Assembly: GCF_030123325.1 (NCBI RefSeq) | Contig: NZ_CP126106.1 | Location: forward strand, 5,711,001-5,775,000 | Direction of reading: 5' to 3' | DNA: 64,000 nt | Source: Peribacillus simplex | Lineage (GTDB): Bacteria; Bacillota; Bacilli; Bacillales; DSM-1321 | Shown: in pieces, positions 27,083 to 35,534 of the stretch | Numbering within the stretch: position 1 is the stretch's first letter | How the letters are laid out: each line of letters begins with the position of its first letter | Position numbers and translations under genes: made by a program | Notes under the pieces: model-generated | Database searches by the model: none | The model's input: only the letters and a program-made list of their open reading frames with translations | What the model was told of the DNA's origin: nothing

Positions 27083-28435
27083 TCACCCTCTTGCAACAGC
27101 TGCTCGAACAGCTTGTTCAAAAATTGCAGTGGCCCCGCGAAGCTGGGATTCCGTTACGATCAATGGAGGCAAGAACCTCACTACACTTCCATGTCTGCCG
27201 CCAACTTCCAGTATCAATCCTCTTTGAAAACATTCCTGTTGAATGGCACTGGCAAGTTGCGAATCAGCAGGATGGCTTCCATTCGCATTTTGCGGTTCTT
27301 CAGGATTGATCATTTCCACACCGACCATTAATCCCCGGCCCCTGACATCACCGATCTGCTTAATATCTTTTTGCAAATCTTTAAGAATATCCTTTAAGAT
27401 TTCTCCCATTTTAGCGGCATGCTCCACAAGATTCGTCTCTTTCATGTATTTTAAAGTAGCTGTTCCTGCTGCCATTGCCATTTGGTTTCCGCGGAACGTA
27501 CCGATATGTGCACCTGGTGACCATAGGTCAAGCTCTTTGTTATAAATCACCACCGATAATGGAAGACTTCCGCCTATTGCTTTGGATAGTACAAGAACAT
27601 CCGGAATGATTCCTGCATGTTCAAAGGCAAACATTTTCCCTGTACGGCCGATACCTGATTGAACTTCGTCGATAATTAGCGGAATGCCCTTCTCTTTTGT
27701 TATTCTCCTGATTTCCTTAAGCCATGGAATTGGAGCTGGAATGGAGCCTCCCTCGCCTTGTACTGCTTCTAAAATCATTCCTGCAGGCGGCAATAATCCT
27801 GATTCGGGATCGTTCAATAGATTTTCGATATACTGGCTGCTGATTTTATGGCTTTCTTCCCCGCCTATTCCAAAGGGACAGCGATACTGATAAGGATACG
27901 GCAGGAATTGTACATCTGGGATTAACCCTTGTATTTTTTCCTTTGGCTTTGTATTGCCGCTGATTGACATGGTTGCATGCGTTGCCCCGTGGTAAGCACC
28001 TTGGAAGGATAAAATACTTCTATTGCCTGTCGCTGTTTTTACTAGTTTAAGTGCTGCCTCAATGGCGTCTCCGCCAGTAGGACCACAGAATTGAATTTTT
28101 GCATTTTTCCTGAATTCCTCAGGCAGGCATTCAAAAATTTCATCGACGAACTGCTCTTTGATCGGCGTCGTAAAGTCCAATGTATGCAAAGGACGCTTGT
28201 CCTTAAGAATTTTTTCCATTGCCTCGAGCACTGCCGGATGATTGTGTCCAAGCGCTAATGTTCCAGCCCCCGCCAGAAAATCAATATAACGTTTTCCATC
28301 CATGTCTGTTAAGTAAATTCCCTCCGCTTGATCGATCGCCATGGGTAATCTTCTAGGATATGATCGGGCATTTGATTCCCTTGTATTTTGTTGTTCCAGT
28401 AGTTGATCATTTTTCGTAAGCATGTTAGTTACCAT
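27083..28435 (-). CDS. Diaminobutyrate--2-oxoglutarate aminotransferase (RhbA type)
   Basis: Class III PLP aminotransferase of 450 residues, forming L-2,4-diaminobutyrate from aspartate semialdehyde. DFLAGAGTLALGHNHP near 48, FCGPTGGDAIEAALKL near 118, IIDEVQSGIGRTGKMFAFEH near 255 and the PLP lysine in VLSKAIGGSLPLSVV near 285 are visible. First gene of the siderophore operon; ATG follows GGAGGTTCACT. The leader contains the double Fur box. Similar enzymes serve ectoine synthesis (EctB), but no ectA or ectC is present. Confidence 0.93.
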   Translation of the reverse strand: MVTNMLTKNDQLLEQQNTRESNARSYPRRLPMAIDQAEGIYLTDMDGKRYIDFLAGAGTLALGHNHPAVLEAMEKILKDKRPLHTLDFTTPIKEQFVDEIFECLPEEFRKNAKIQFCGPTGGDAIEAALKLVKTATGNRSILSFQGAYHGATHATMSISGNTKPKEKIQGLIPDVQFLPYPYQYRCPFGIGGEESHKISSQYIENLLNDPESGLLPPAGMILEAVQGEGGSIPAPIPWLKEIRRITKEKGIPLIIDEVQSGIGRTGKMFAFEHAGIIPDVLVLSKAIGGSLPLSVVIYNKELDLWSPGAHIGTFRGNQMAMAAGTATLKYMKETNLVEHAAKMGEILKDILKDLQKDIKQIGDVRGRGLMVGVEMINPEEPQNANGSHPADSQLASAIQQECFQRGLILEVGGRHGSVVRFLPPLIVTESQLRGATAIFEQAVRAAVARG

Positions 28436-28459
28436 AGTGAACCTCCATATATTAAATTA

Positions 28460-28520
28460 ATTGAGAATAATTATCATTATCATGGAACTAATTTTACTGA
28501 TAATGATAATTATTCTCAAT
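28460..28520. promoter_or_regulatory. Double Fur box as a 23-bp perfect inverted repeat
   Basis: The arms at 28460-28482 and 28498-28520 are exact reverse complements (each contains AATAATTATCATTATC or its complement), with a 15-base spacer. Each arm is a close match to the Fur 19-bp consensus. The right arm covers the whole spacer of the operon promoter, so iron-loaded Fur would block it; the left arm lies downstream of the -10 box. Confidence 0.92.
28491..28519 (-). promoter_or_regulatory. Promoter of the siderophore operon
   Basis: On the minus strand TTGAGA, 17-base spacer, TAAAAT, overlapped by the Fur repeat. It leaves a leader of about 50 bases before the aminotransferase ATG. Confidence 0.75.
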
Positions 28521-28692
28521 GAGTAAATCCACTCATTTTTCTGCTATTAATTTCCAATAAAATTAAGAAAAGGTTAAAACTGGGGCCTATTCTCCACTTA
28601 ACTATTGAATATAAAAAATGTTGTTAAGGTTTTATTAAGATTCTGTTTATAAGCTGAACGCAGTCAAAAATCATGAAAAAGGAGGAACGGCA

Positions 28693-29376
28693 ATGAACGG
28701 TTTAAAGGGAAGGCGGGAACTTAAACATGCAATCACCAAAGCGGATTGTCATTTATTAAGAAAAAATCTGCAAAACTTCATGAGACTTGATCCCCATGGG
28801 TGTGATGGGAAATATTTAATTCGAAGTGTTTATTTCGATAACTTTGACAATAAAATCCTGCGGCAAAAAACAGAGGGGTTCTATCACAGGGATAAGTTCA
28901 GGGCTAGACTTTATGATCATAATGCCAATTTCATCAATCTAGAAAAAAAGAGTAAGCGGAATAACCTTACCTATAAACAGAAGTGCATGCTTTCTGCCGA
29001 GGAATACGAACGGATTCGTTCAGGGGATATAGATTGGATGTCCCAGGATTCAAGGGATATCCTCAGGGACTTATACATTCAAATGACCCTTTTCCAAATC
29101 AAGCCGACAACCGTCGTTGACTATGAAAGGGAGGTATTCATCTATGAGTATGGAAATGTGCGGGTCACCTTTGACAGTAACGTGAAAACGAGCTTTCGGG
29201 ATACGGACTTCCTGAATCCCGAATTGATCGTGGTCGATGCTTTAGACCCAGATTGTGTCATCCTGGAAATAAAGTTTGACGAATTTCTTCCGGATATCAT
29301 CAAACAATTGTTATCCATCATCGATACTAGAAAAACAGCTTTTTCAAAATACCAACTAAGCAGAAGATACGGCTGA
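28693..29376 (+). CDS. VTC-domain protein (polyphosphate polymerase-like)
   Basis: Cytoplasmic protein of 227 residues, nearly all one VTC (polyP polymerase) domain of the triphosphate-tunnel fold. Visible motifs: RRELKHAI at the start, IRSVYFDNFDN near 43, YHRDKFRARLYD near 65, NLEKKSKRNN near 85, a central VVDYEREVF, and the C-terminal EIKFDEFLP and SKYQLSRRYG. Basic and acidic tunnel residues are kept, so it may be active, but polyP synthesis by bacterial members is not proven here. ATG follows AAAAAGGAGG. The DUF4956 gene that normally accompanies it follows after 35 bases and is broken. Confidence 0.85.
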   Translation: MNGLKGRRELKHAITKADCHLLRKNLQNFMRLDPHGCDGKYLIRSVYFDNFDNKILRQKTEGFYHRDKFRARLYDHNANFINLEKKSKRNNLTYKQKCMLSAEEYERIRSGDIDWMSQDSRDILRDLYIQMTLFQIKPTTVVDYEREVFIYEYGNVRVTFDSNVKTSFRDTDFLNPELIVVDALDPDCVILEIKFDEFLPDIIKQLLSIIDTRKTAFSKYQLSRRYG

Positions 29377-29411
29377 TTGCAACAAACATATAAATTTTGG
29401 AGGAATAGAAA

Positions 29412-29703
29412 ATGGATACGACGACAACCAGCACCACTTTTAATGATATTTTCAAATCAAGCTTTTTGGACAAGACCGAGAGTTTTTCAATCATTGACTC
29501 CCTAATTGGATTACTGTTGGCATGCCATCGGATTGTTCATTTACGTCATTTATAAGAAAACCTTTTCCGGTGTGATGTACTCACATAATTTCAATATATC
29601 CCTCATCATCATGACAATGGCCACGGCTTTGATCATCATGGGCATATCGGCAAATATCGTCAACAGCCAGCGGAAAGAAAGCGGATTTCTGAAAACAACT
29701 TGA
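29412..29703 (+). pseudogene. DUF4956 membrane protein, frameshifted and truncated remnant
   Basis: A start at 29412 after TTGGAGGAATAGAAA opens a frame reading TFNDIFKSSFLD and SFSIIDSLIGLLLA, which stops at about 29555. The continuation IGLFIYVIYKKTFSGVMYSH and LIIMTMATALIIMGISANIV is in another frame, so a one- or two-base indel lies near 29520-29525. DUF4956 proteins are about 200-230 residues with a long conserved part after this point (a SLGMVGALSIVRFRT-like stretch); that is missing, and the frame ends as NSQRKESGFLKTT. The structured repeat element begins 14 bases after the stop. Family assignment rests on remembered sequence pattern. Confidence 0.75.
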
Positions 29704-29716
29704 ACGTTTTTTAAAG

Positions 29717-29928
29717 AGGCACTTTTCGTAAAGATTGTTGTTTTTAAAAGAAACTATTTAACGTTGATTGGAGCGCAAGTGCGAGACTCCTGCGGGAGCA
29801 GCGGGACAAGTGAGACCCCACAGGCGTTTTCGCCGAGGAGGCTCACCGCCCGCCCCGCGGAAAGCGAGCATCTGGAATCAACCACACCGCTTTACTTGGA
29901 ATAGCAACAAAGTATGCGAAAACAGCCT
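29717..29928 (+). mobile_element. MITE-like element A carrying repeat copy 3
   Basis: The outer ends are imperfect terminal inverted repeats: 18 of the first 24 bases agree (both begin AGGC, then TTTTCG and end TTGTTG). Flanking hexamers are TTAAAG and TTAATG, a possible target duplication with one mismatch. The 212-bp unit has no open reading frame and matches element B at 39429-39649 in inverse orientation throughout, including the flanks outside the conserved core. Confidence 0.75.
29763..29882 (+). repeat. Dispersed structured repeat, copy 3
   Basis: Core within element A. GTTGATT and AATCAAC form perfect 7-bp ends. The internal stem is GTGAG/CTCAC where copies 1, 2 and 5 have GGGAG/CTCCC, and the apical hairpin is GGCG-TTTT-CGCC. 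Confidence 0.9.
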
Positions 29929-29978
29929 TTAATGAAAACGGTAGGCAAACTGCTTTTCTTCGAATTATCTATAGTCTG

Positions 29979-30011
29979 AGGTATCCCAAAAATATTCGGG
30001 ATACCTTTTTT
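29979..30011 (+). terminator. Terminator downstream of the VTC/DUF4956 locus
   Basis: Stem AGGTATCCC / GGGATACCT with a 10-base loop and TTTTTTATT tail. It is 270 bases past the DUF4956 remnant, on the far side of the MITE-like element, and is probably the original operon terminator. Confidence 0.85.
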
Positions 30012-30257
30012 ATTGAATTGGCGTATGGCTTTTTCCGGGTTATTCCTCCACATTTGATTAATTTTTAGCTGCTAATCAATATAAAATACCCTTATTTGGT
30101 ATAAAATAGTAAAATAGAGAGGTAAATGAACCTCAATCAAGAGGGTTGTTCACTTGTTTATCAATTGGAATTAGGGGGTAAAGATTTCCATTATTACTTT
30201 ATCCGATCGTACAGTTTCACTTTTGTTAAAAACGGGTCGGTGTCAGGGGGGAAACGG

Positions 30258-31721
30258 ATGAAAAGAAATCATACGATGATGCAATTTTTTGAGTGGCATC
30301 TTGAGGCAGATGGTTCTCATTGGGAGAGATTGAAATTTGCAGCCTCCAAGTTGAAGGATATAGGAATTGACTGCGTTTGGCTTCCGCCAGTAACCAAAGG
30401 GCAATCCGTTGGGGATAATGGATATGGAATATACGATGGATACGATTTGGGGGAATTTGACCAAAAAGGAACAGTTCGTACCAAATACGGGACCAAAGAT
30501 GAATTGTTGCAAGCGATAGCCACCTGTCATAACTACGGACTTTGCGTTTATATCGATTTAGTCATGAACCATAAAGCAGGAGCCGATGGAACCGAAAAAT
30601 TTGAAGTGATTGAAGTCAATCCAGAAAACCGTATGGAAGATATCTCAGAACCATTTGAAATGGAAGGCTGGACAAAATTCGATTTTCCAGGCCGTAAAAA
30701 TAAATACTCTGATTTTAAATGGAACCATACTCATTTTAATGGTACAGACTATGATGCCGAAAACGACAAAATGGGTGTATATCGAATCACAGGCGAAAAC
30801 AAGCACTGGAATCAGCATGTCATCGATGAATTCGGAAACTATGATTATTTAATGTTTGCCAATATCGATTACAGCCTGCCGGAAGTTCGTCAGGAAATGA
30901 TTAGCTGGGGAAAATGGATGGTTGATACGTTAAAGTGTGATGGTTTTCGTTTGGACGCCGTTAAACATATCGATTATGAATTCATCAATGAATTTCTCCA
31001 AGAACTCATTCCTTATACAAAGGAACATTTCTTCATGGTCGGCGAATTTTGGAAGGCGGATGTTAAAGCATGTCAAACTTACTTAGAGCAAACCAATCAT
31101 GACCTCAACTTGTTCGATGTTTCCCTGCATTATAAATTTCATGAGGCCTCAAACGCAGGAACTGACTTCGACCTCTCAACCATCTTTGATAATACCCTCG
31201 TCCAAACCAATCCGGCAGAGGCCGTCACTTTTGTCGACAACCATGACTCCCAGCCCCATGAATCCCTGGAATCTTGGGTAAAGGATTGGTTCAAACCATC
31301 GGCATATGCACTTACCTTGCTTAGACTTTGCGGTTATCCATGTGTCTTTTACGGGGACTATTATGGAATCGGCGGGCCTTCTCCGGTGCCAGGGAAAAAG
31401 GACATTCTAGATCGCCTCTTATATGCAAGGTATGAAAAAGCATACGGGGAACAGACTGATTACTTTGATGATCCAAATACGATAGGCTGGGTCCGGCACG
31501 GAGTTGAAGAGCTAGAAGGCTCGGGGTGCGCCGTCATAATTTCGAATGGAGATCGCAACAGTGAAAAAAGGATGTTCGTCGGTAAACATCGTGCTGGTGA
31601 AATCTGGAGTGATTTAACTTGTCATAGAGATGACCACATCACCATTGAAGAAGATGGTTTCGCGACCTTTCCCGTTCATGGGAAAAGCGTATCGGTATGG
31701 GCTTTGAATAATCCGCTCTAA
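30258..31721 (+). CDS. Cytoplasmic alpha-amylase, GH13
   Basis: Glycoside hydrolase of 487 residues without signal peptide, cleaving alpha-1,4-glucans or maltodextrins inside the cell. It starts MKRNHTMMQFFEWHL like E. coli AmyA. Conserved regions: DLVMNHKAGAD (100-110), GFRLDAVKHI with nucleophile Asp233, GEFWK with acid/base Glu263, and FVDNHDSQP with Asp330. ATG at 30258 follows GGGGGGAAACGG. The frame could extend 44 codons upstream but without support. It is a single gene; no glycogen or maltose genes are adjacent. Confidence 0.93.
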   Translation: MKRNHTMMQFFEWHLEADGSHWERLKFAASKLKDIGIDCVWLPPVTKGQSVGDNGYGIYDGYDLGEFDQKGTVRTKYGTKDELLQAIATCHNYGLCVYIDLVMNHKAGADGTEKFEVIEVNPENRMEDISEPFEMEGWTKFDFPGRKNKYSDFKWNHTHFNGTDYDAENDKMGVYRITGENKHWNQHVIDEFGNYDYLMFANIDYSLPEVRQEMISWGKWMVDTLKCDGFRLDAVKHIDYEFINEFLQELIPYTKEHFFMVGEFWKADVKACQTYLEQTNHDLNLFDVSLHYKFHEASNAGTDFDLSTIFDNTLVQTNPAEAVTFVDNHDSQPHESLESWVKDWFKPSAYALTLLRLCGYPCVFYGDYYGIGGPSPVPGKKDILDRLLYARYEKAYGEQTDYFDDPNTIGWVRHGVEELEGSGCAVIISNGDRNSEKRMFVGKHRAGEIWSDLTCHRDDHITIEEDGFATFPVHGKSVSVWALNNPL

Positions 31722-31887
31722 AAAGAGATAAGCAAGGAACGGCATGTCCATTTGCGGATATGCTGTTCTTTGCTTATGACAACACCCTTGAAGACTTGGA
31801 AATAAGTCTGTATGCCACATAGGGAAAGATAATTTTTCCATTTTGATCAATCATGGTAAGATAAGGGAAAAAGGAGTTGAAGGAAAA

Positions 31888-33123
31888 GTGAAAAATGAAA
31901 TCATTGAAAGATTCACTTCTTATGTGAAAGTAGATACCCAATCGAATGAGGAAAATCCCTCATGTCCCTCTACACCCGGACAGTTGACCTTGGCAAATGC
32001 ATTGGTCAAGGAACTTCAATCGATTGGGATGAAGGAAGTGACAATTGATCAGAACGGATATGTCATGGCAACATTGCCAGCCAATTCAAGTAAGGATGTC
32101 CCGACAATCGGTTTCTTGGCACATGTCGATACAGCAACGGATTTCACTGGAAAAGATGTAAAACCGCAAATCATTGACAACTATGATGGCAATGATCTTA
32201 CTTTACATGAAAAATTGGATGTCATTCTTTCACCTGATGATTTTCCTTCGCTTAAGAACTATAAAGGGCATACCTTGATTACAACGGATGGGACAACCCT
32301 GTTGGGAGCAGATAATAAGGCTGGAATTGCCGAAATCATGACTGCCATGGATTATTTGATCCAGCATCCGGAAATCAAGCATGGAAAAATCCGTGTTGCT
32401 TTTACTCCCGATGAGGAAATCGGCAGGGGGCCCCATAAGTTTGATGTAGATGCTTTTGATGCTCAATTTGCCTACACCGTGGACGGTGGTCCACTTGGAG
32501 AACTTGAATATGAGAGCTTCAATGCAGCATCGGCCAAAATCCTGATCAAAGGGACGAATATTCACCCTGGTACGGCTAAAGGAAAAATGGTCAACTCGGC
32601 AAAAATCGCCATGGAATTCCATAATGAACTCCCAGTGGCAGAAGCACCGGAATATACGGAGGGTTACGAAGGATTTTATCATCTGATTTCATTTCACGGT
32701 GATGTGGAAGAGACCAAGCTTTCTTATATCATCAGGGATTTCGACCGCCAAAAATTTAATGAACGCAAGGAATATATAACAAAAGTAATCGAAGATTTAA
32801 AAGAAAAATATGGGCAAAACCGCATCCAGCTTGAATTAAACGACCAATACTTCAACATGAAGGAAAAAATTGAGCCCGTAAAGGAAATCGTGGATATTGC
32901 CCACGAAGCAATGGAGAAACTCGATATAAAACCGAAAATCTCGCCAATACGCGGTGGTACGGACGGTTCTCAATTATCGTATATGGGCCTGCCAACACCC
33001 AACATCTTTACGGGCGGGGAGAACTTTCATGGCAAATATGAATTTATTTCCGTCGATAACATGATCCTGGCCACTAAGGTGATCGTTGGCATTGCATCGC
33101 TTTTTGAAGAAAAAGCAATGTAG
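31888..33123 (+). CDS. pepT: Peptidase T (tripeptide aminopeptidase)
   Basis: M20 family metallopeptidase of 411 residues, releasing the N-terminal residue of tripeptides in the cytoplasm. Metal and catalytic motifs: FLAHVDTATDF near 80, GADNKAGIAEIM near 145, FTPDEEIGRGPHKF near 175, and GGTDGSQLSYMGLPTPN near 370. Start GTG at 31888 after AAGGAGTTGAAGGAAAA; this gives a length equal to known PepT, and the 15 extra codons upstream are unsupported. A long imperfect hairpin at 31731-31778 precedes it, and a strong terminator follows. Confidence 0.95.
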   Translation: MKNEIIERFTSYVKVDTQSNEENPSCPSTPGQLTLANALVKELQSIGMKEVTIDQNGYVMATLPANSSKDVPTIGFLAHVDTATDFTGKDVKPQIIDNYDGNDLTLHEKLDVILSPDDFPSLKNYKGHTLITTDGTTLLGADNKAGIAEIMTAMDYLIQHPEIKHGKIRVAFTPDEEIGRGPHKFDVDAFDAQFAYTVDGGPLGELEYESFNAASAKILIKGTNIHPGTAKGKMVNSAKIAMEFHNELPVAEAPEYTEGYEGFYHLISFHGDVEETKLSYIIRDFDRQKFNERKEYITKVIEDLKEKYGQNRIQLELNDQYFNMKEKIEPVKEIVDIAHEAMEKLDIKPKISPIRGGTDGSQLSYMGLPTPNIFTGGENFHGKYEFISVDNMILATKVIVGIASLFEEKAM

Positions 33124-33146
33124 CTTGATACGAAATGCCTTTATTG

Positions 33147-33178
33147 AAAAACCCCCGACTCCAAGTCTGGGGGTTTTT
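33147..33178. terminator. Bidirectional terminator between pepT and katE
   Basis: Stem AAAAACCCCCGACT / AGTCTGGGGGTTTTT with T- or A-runs on both sides; lies between two converging genes. Confidence 0.92.
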
Positions 33179-33187
33179 CATCCAATA

Positions 33188-35266
33188 TTAAACGCGATTC
33201 CAGTGACGGTGCTTGGCAATCGCCTCGATAAAGACAGTACCACTATTTTTATCCGTAACAGCTACAATGCCTGAGGCTGGATCATTGGAACCGATGCCTG
33301 CCTTCGATAGGATTTCGGCTCCTTCTTTTCCCGCACCAATTGCTTTGAAATGATTGTAGGCTTCATCAACAAAGTAAATTGGTTCCTTGGATGCCTTTAA
33401 AGAATTGACGCTCTCCTGCCCTCCTGGCACATATACAGCATCGAAAAGTACCGAATCGGCTGTCAGGAATGTCTGATTCACCTCGGCCTGCTGTCCTTTA
33501 GAACTTGTAATCACTCCACGGTTATGACTGATGATTTCAGCCGTTATCCCTGCCGATTTAAATGATTCCAAAACTTGATTGACCTCTGACCCGTTGAAGC
33601 CATTTGCAGCCAAGATTGCCACTTTCCTTGTTGCGGCCGTGTTCACCTTCATTTGCTCCTGGCTTAAAGCTGGAGAAGCCAAATCCATTTTGACCTCACT
33701 TTTGTTGGCCGGAGGATTCACGCCCACCCCAATAGCGATCGTTTTAGCCAGCTCTACATCCACATTGCTGAACATCTCGACGATTTGCTGCTGAACGTCC
33801 TTACTTTTCACTTTTCCCACTTCAAAGTGGAACGCCTGAATAATATGCTCCTTCTCCACTTCCGTCATGCTATTCCAAAATAATTTAGCCTGGCTGTAAT
33901 GATCCTTGAAGCTTTCACTGCGTTGTCGGACCTTCCTGCCATCGACTTTTTCCTGGTAATGTGCATAGCCGCCTTCCTCTTCCGAAGCAGGTTCGGGAGA
34001 GTTGCCTGCAAGGGAATTTTTGTGGTAGCTGACCTGTCCTGGATTTATTGACATTCGGTGCATGCCATCGCGTTGATTATTATGAACGGGGGCAACCGTC
34101 CTATTAATCGGAAGCTCATGGAAATTCGGTCCTCCCAATCGGGATAGCTGGGTATCGGTGTATGAGAATAACCGTCCCTGGAGCAGCGGATCATTTGAAA
34201 AATCAATACCCGGTACGACATGCCCCGGATGGAACGCTATCTGTTCCGTCTCTGCAAAAAAGTTATCCGTATTTTGATTCAAAACCATTTTTCCGATTAT
34301 TTTCACCGGAATCTGTTCTTCCGGCCATAGTTTAGTAGGATCAAGGATATCAAAGTCGAATTTGAATTCATCTTCCTCCTTAATCATTTGCACGCCAAAT
34401 TCAAATTCAGGATAATTTCCGGTGTCTATCGCTTCCCACAGATCTTGGCGGTGAAAATCAGGATTCTTCCCTGCAATTTTCTGTGCCTCATCCCAGACAA
34501 GGGATTTAACTCCAAGTACAGGCTTCCAATGGAATTTAACGAAATGGGCCACGCCTTGTTCATTTACAAAACGGAATGTATGGACACCAAACCCTTCCAT
34601 CATCCGGAAACTCCTCGGTATGGCCCTATCAGAAAGATGCCACATGATCATATGAGCCGTTTCTTCATTGTTGGCGACGAAGTCCCAAAAAGTATCATGG
34701 GCAGACGCAGCCTGAGGTATTTCGTTATGAGGCTCCGGTTTAACCGCATGAATTAAATCCGGGAATTTAATGGCATCCTGGATAAAGAATACCGGAATAT
34801 TATTTCCGACTAAATCATAGTTTCCTTCCTCAGTATAGAACTTTGTAGAAAATCCCCTAACATCACGTACCGAGTCTGCAGATCCACGGGAACCTGCCAC
34901 CGTTGAGAAGCGAACGAATACGGGTGTCTTGACTGAAGGGTCTTGAAGAAACTTGGCTTTTGTATATTCGGCCATCGGTTCATATACCTGAAAATATCCA
35001 TGAGCACCAGATCCACGGGCATGGACAATCCGCTCAGGAATACGCTCATGGTCAAAATGGGTCATTTTTTCCCGGAATTGAAAGTCCTCCATCAAAGTCG
35101 GACCACGCGTTCCAGCCTTCAAAGAATGCTCATCCTCAGAAATGCGCAAACCTTGGTTAGTCGTCATCTTTTTCCCATTATCGTCCACTCGATATTGATC
35201 CAACTGTCGCTGCTTACTTTGCTCATTGATTCTTCCGTTTTCATTTGCTTTTGCCATCCCACTCAT
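33188..35266 (-). CDS. katE: Large-subunit catalase, KatE (HPII) type
   Basis: Clade 2 catalase of 692 residues that breaks down hydrogen peroxide. Distal His in FDHERIPERIVHARGSGAHG near 77-96, Asn in GNNIPVFFIQD near 150, and the heme-ligand Tyr in RLFSYTDTQLSRLG near 365. Residues from about 550 form a flavodoxin-like amidotransferase-type domain (KVAILAANGFNGSEV), the mark of large-subunit catalases. Start ATG at 35266; the fourth codon is also ATG (35257) and is better spaced from GGAGGGG. A SigB-type promoter lies upstream, so expression in general stress and stationary phase is likely. Confidence 0.95.
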   Translation of the reverse strand: MSGMAKANENGRINEQSKQRQLDQYRVDDNGKKMTTNQGLRISEDEHSLKAGTRGPTLMEDFQFREKMTHFDHERIPERIVHARGSGAHGYFQVYEPMAEYTKAKFLQDPSVKTPVFVRFSTVAGSRGSADSVRDVRGFSTKFYTEEGNYDLVGNNIPVFFIQDAIKFPDLIHAVKPEPHNEIPQAASAHDTFWDFVANNEETAHMIMWHLSDRAIPRSFRMMEGFGVHTFRFVNEQGVAHFVKFHWKPVLGVKSLVWDEAQKIAGKNPDFHRQDLWEAIDTGNYPEFEFGVQMIKEEDEFKFDFDILDPTKLWPEEQIPVKIIGKMVLNQNTDNFFAETEQIAFHPGHVVPGIDFSNDPLLQGRLFSYTDTQLSRLGGPNFHELPINRTVAPVHNNQRDGMHRMSINPGQVSYHKNSLAGNSPEPASEEEGGYAHYQEKVDGRKVRQRSESFKDHYSQAKLFWNSMTEVEKEHIIQAFHFEVGKVKSKDVQQQIVEMFSNVDVELAKTIAIGVGVNPPANKSEVKMDLASPALSQEQMKVNTAATRKVAILAANGFNGSEVNQVLESFKSAGITAEIISHNRGVITSSKGQQAEVNQTFLTADSVLFDAVYVPGGQESVNSLKASKEPIYFVDEAYNHFKAIGAGKEGAEILSKAGIGSNDPASGIVAVTDKNSGTVFIEAIAKHRHWNRV

Positions 35267-35348
35267 TCCCCTCCATGTCTAAGAATTCAGATTAAATCGT
35301 GTTGTATGTACTTAATTGATTCGAAAAAATTGCGTTATCCTTCCTCAT

Positions 35349-35374
35349 ATACCACTCTATTTTGTCGGATAAAC
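35349..35374 (-). promoter_or_regulatory. SigB-type promoter of katE
   Basis: On the minus strand GTTTAT, 14-base spacer, TGGTAT, against the SigB consensus GTTTAA-N12-15-GGGTAT: one mismatch in each hexamer. It is about 85 bases before the start codon. KatE of B. subtilis is a known SigB-dependent catalase. Confidence 0.7.
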
Positions 35375-35477
35375 AGAATTCAAAAAAAGAATCTTCACGG
35401 TAGGTAGGTCATTGGGGGATAGGTGGAATGCTTCCCGTCCCCAGTTTTGAAACACTTAAGACGGATCATTAACATAT

Positions 35478-35524
35478 AAAAAAGAAGCGGGAGACCGATA
35501 TTTCGATCTTCCCGCTTCTTTTCA
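35478..35524 (-). terminator. Terminator of dbpA
   Basis: Stem AAAGAAGCGGGA / TCCCGCTTCTTT with T-run on the minus strand, 11 bases after the stop codon. Confidence 0.92.
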
Positions 35525-35534
35525 TTCAACACCT

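Larger units (their letters stand above)
29704..30257. other. Gene-free region between DUF4956 remnant and alpha-amylase
   Basis: Holds MITE-like element A, the terminator at 29979 and the leader of the amylase gene. An in-frame extension of the amylase from 30126 has no ribosome-binding site and no homology to the family. Confidence 0.7.

Noticed and set aside
27083..28435. Ectoine biosynthesis (EctB) for the aminotransferase
   Set aside because: No ectA or ectC; decarboxylase and siderophore synthetases follow in one operon under Fur boxes.
31731..31778. Terminator after the alpha-amylase gene
   Set aside because: The long hairpin ATAAGCAA...TTGCTTAT is real but has no T-tract, so termination there is doubtful.
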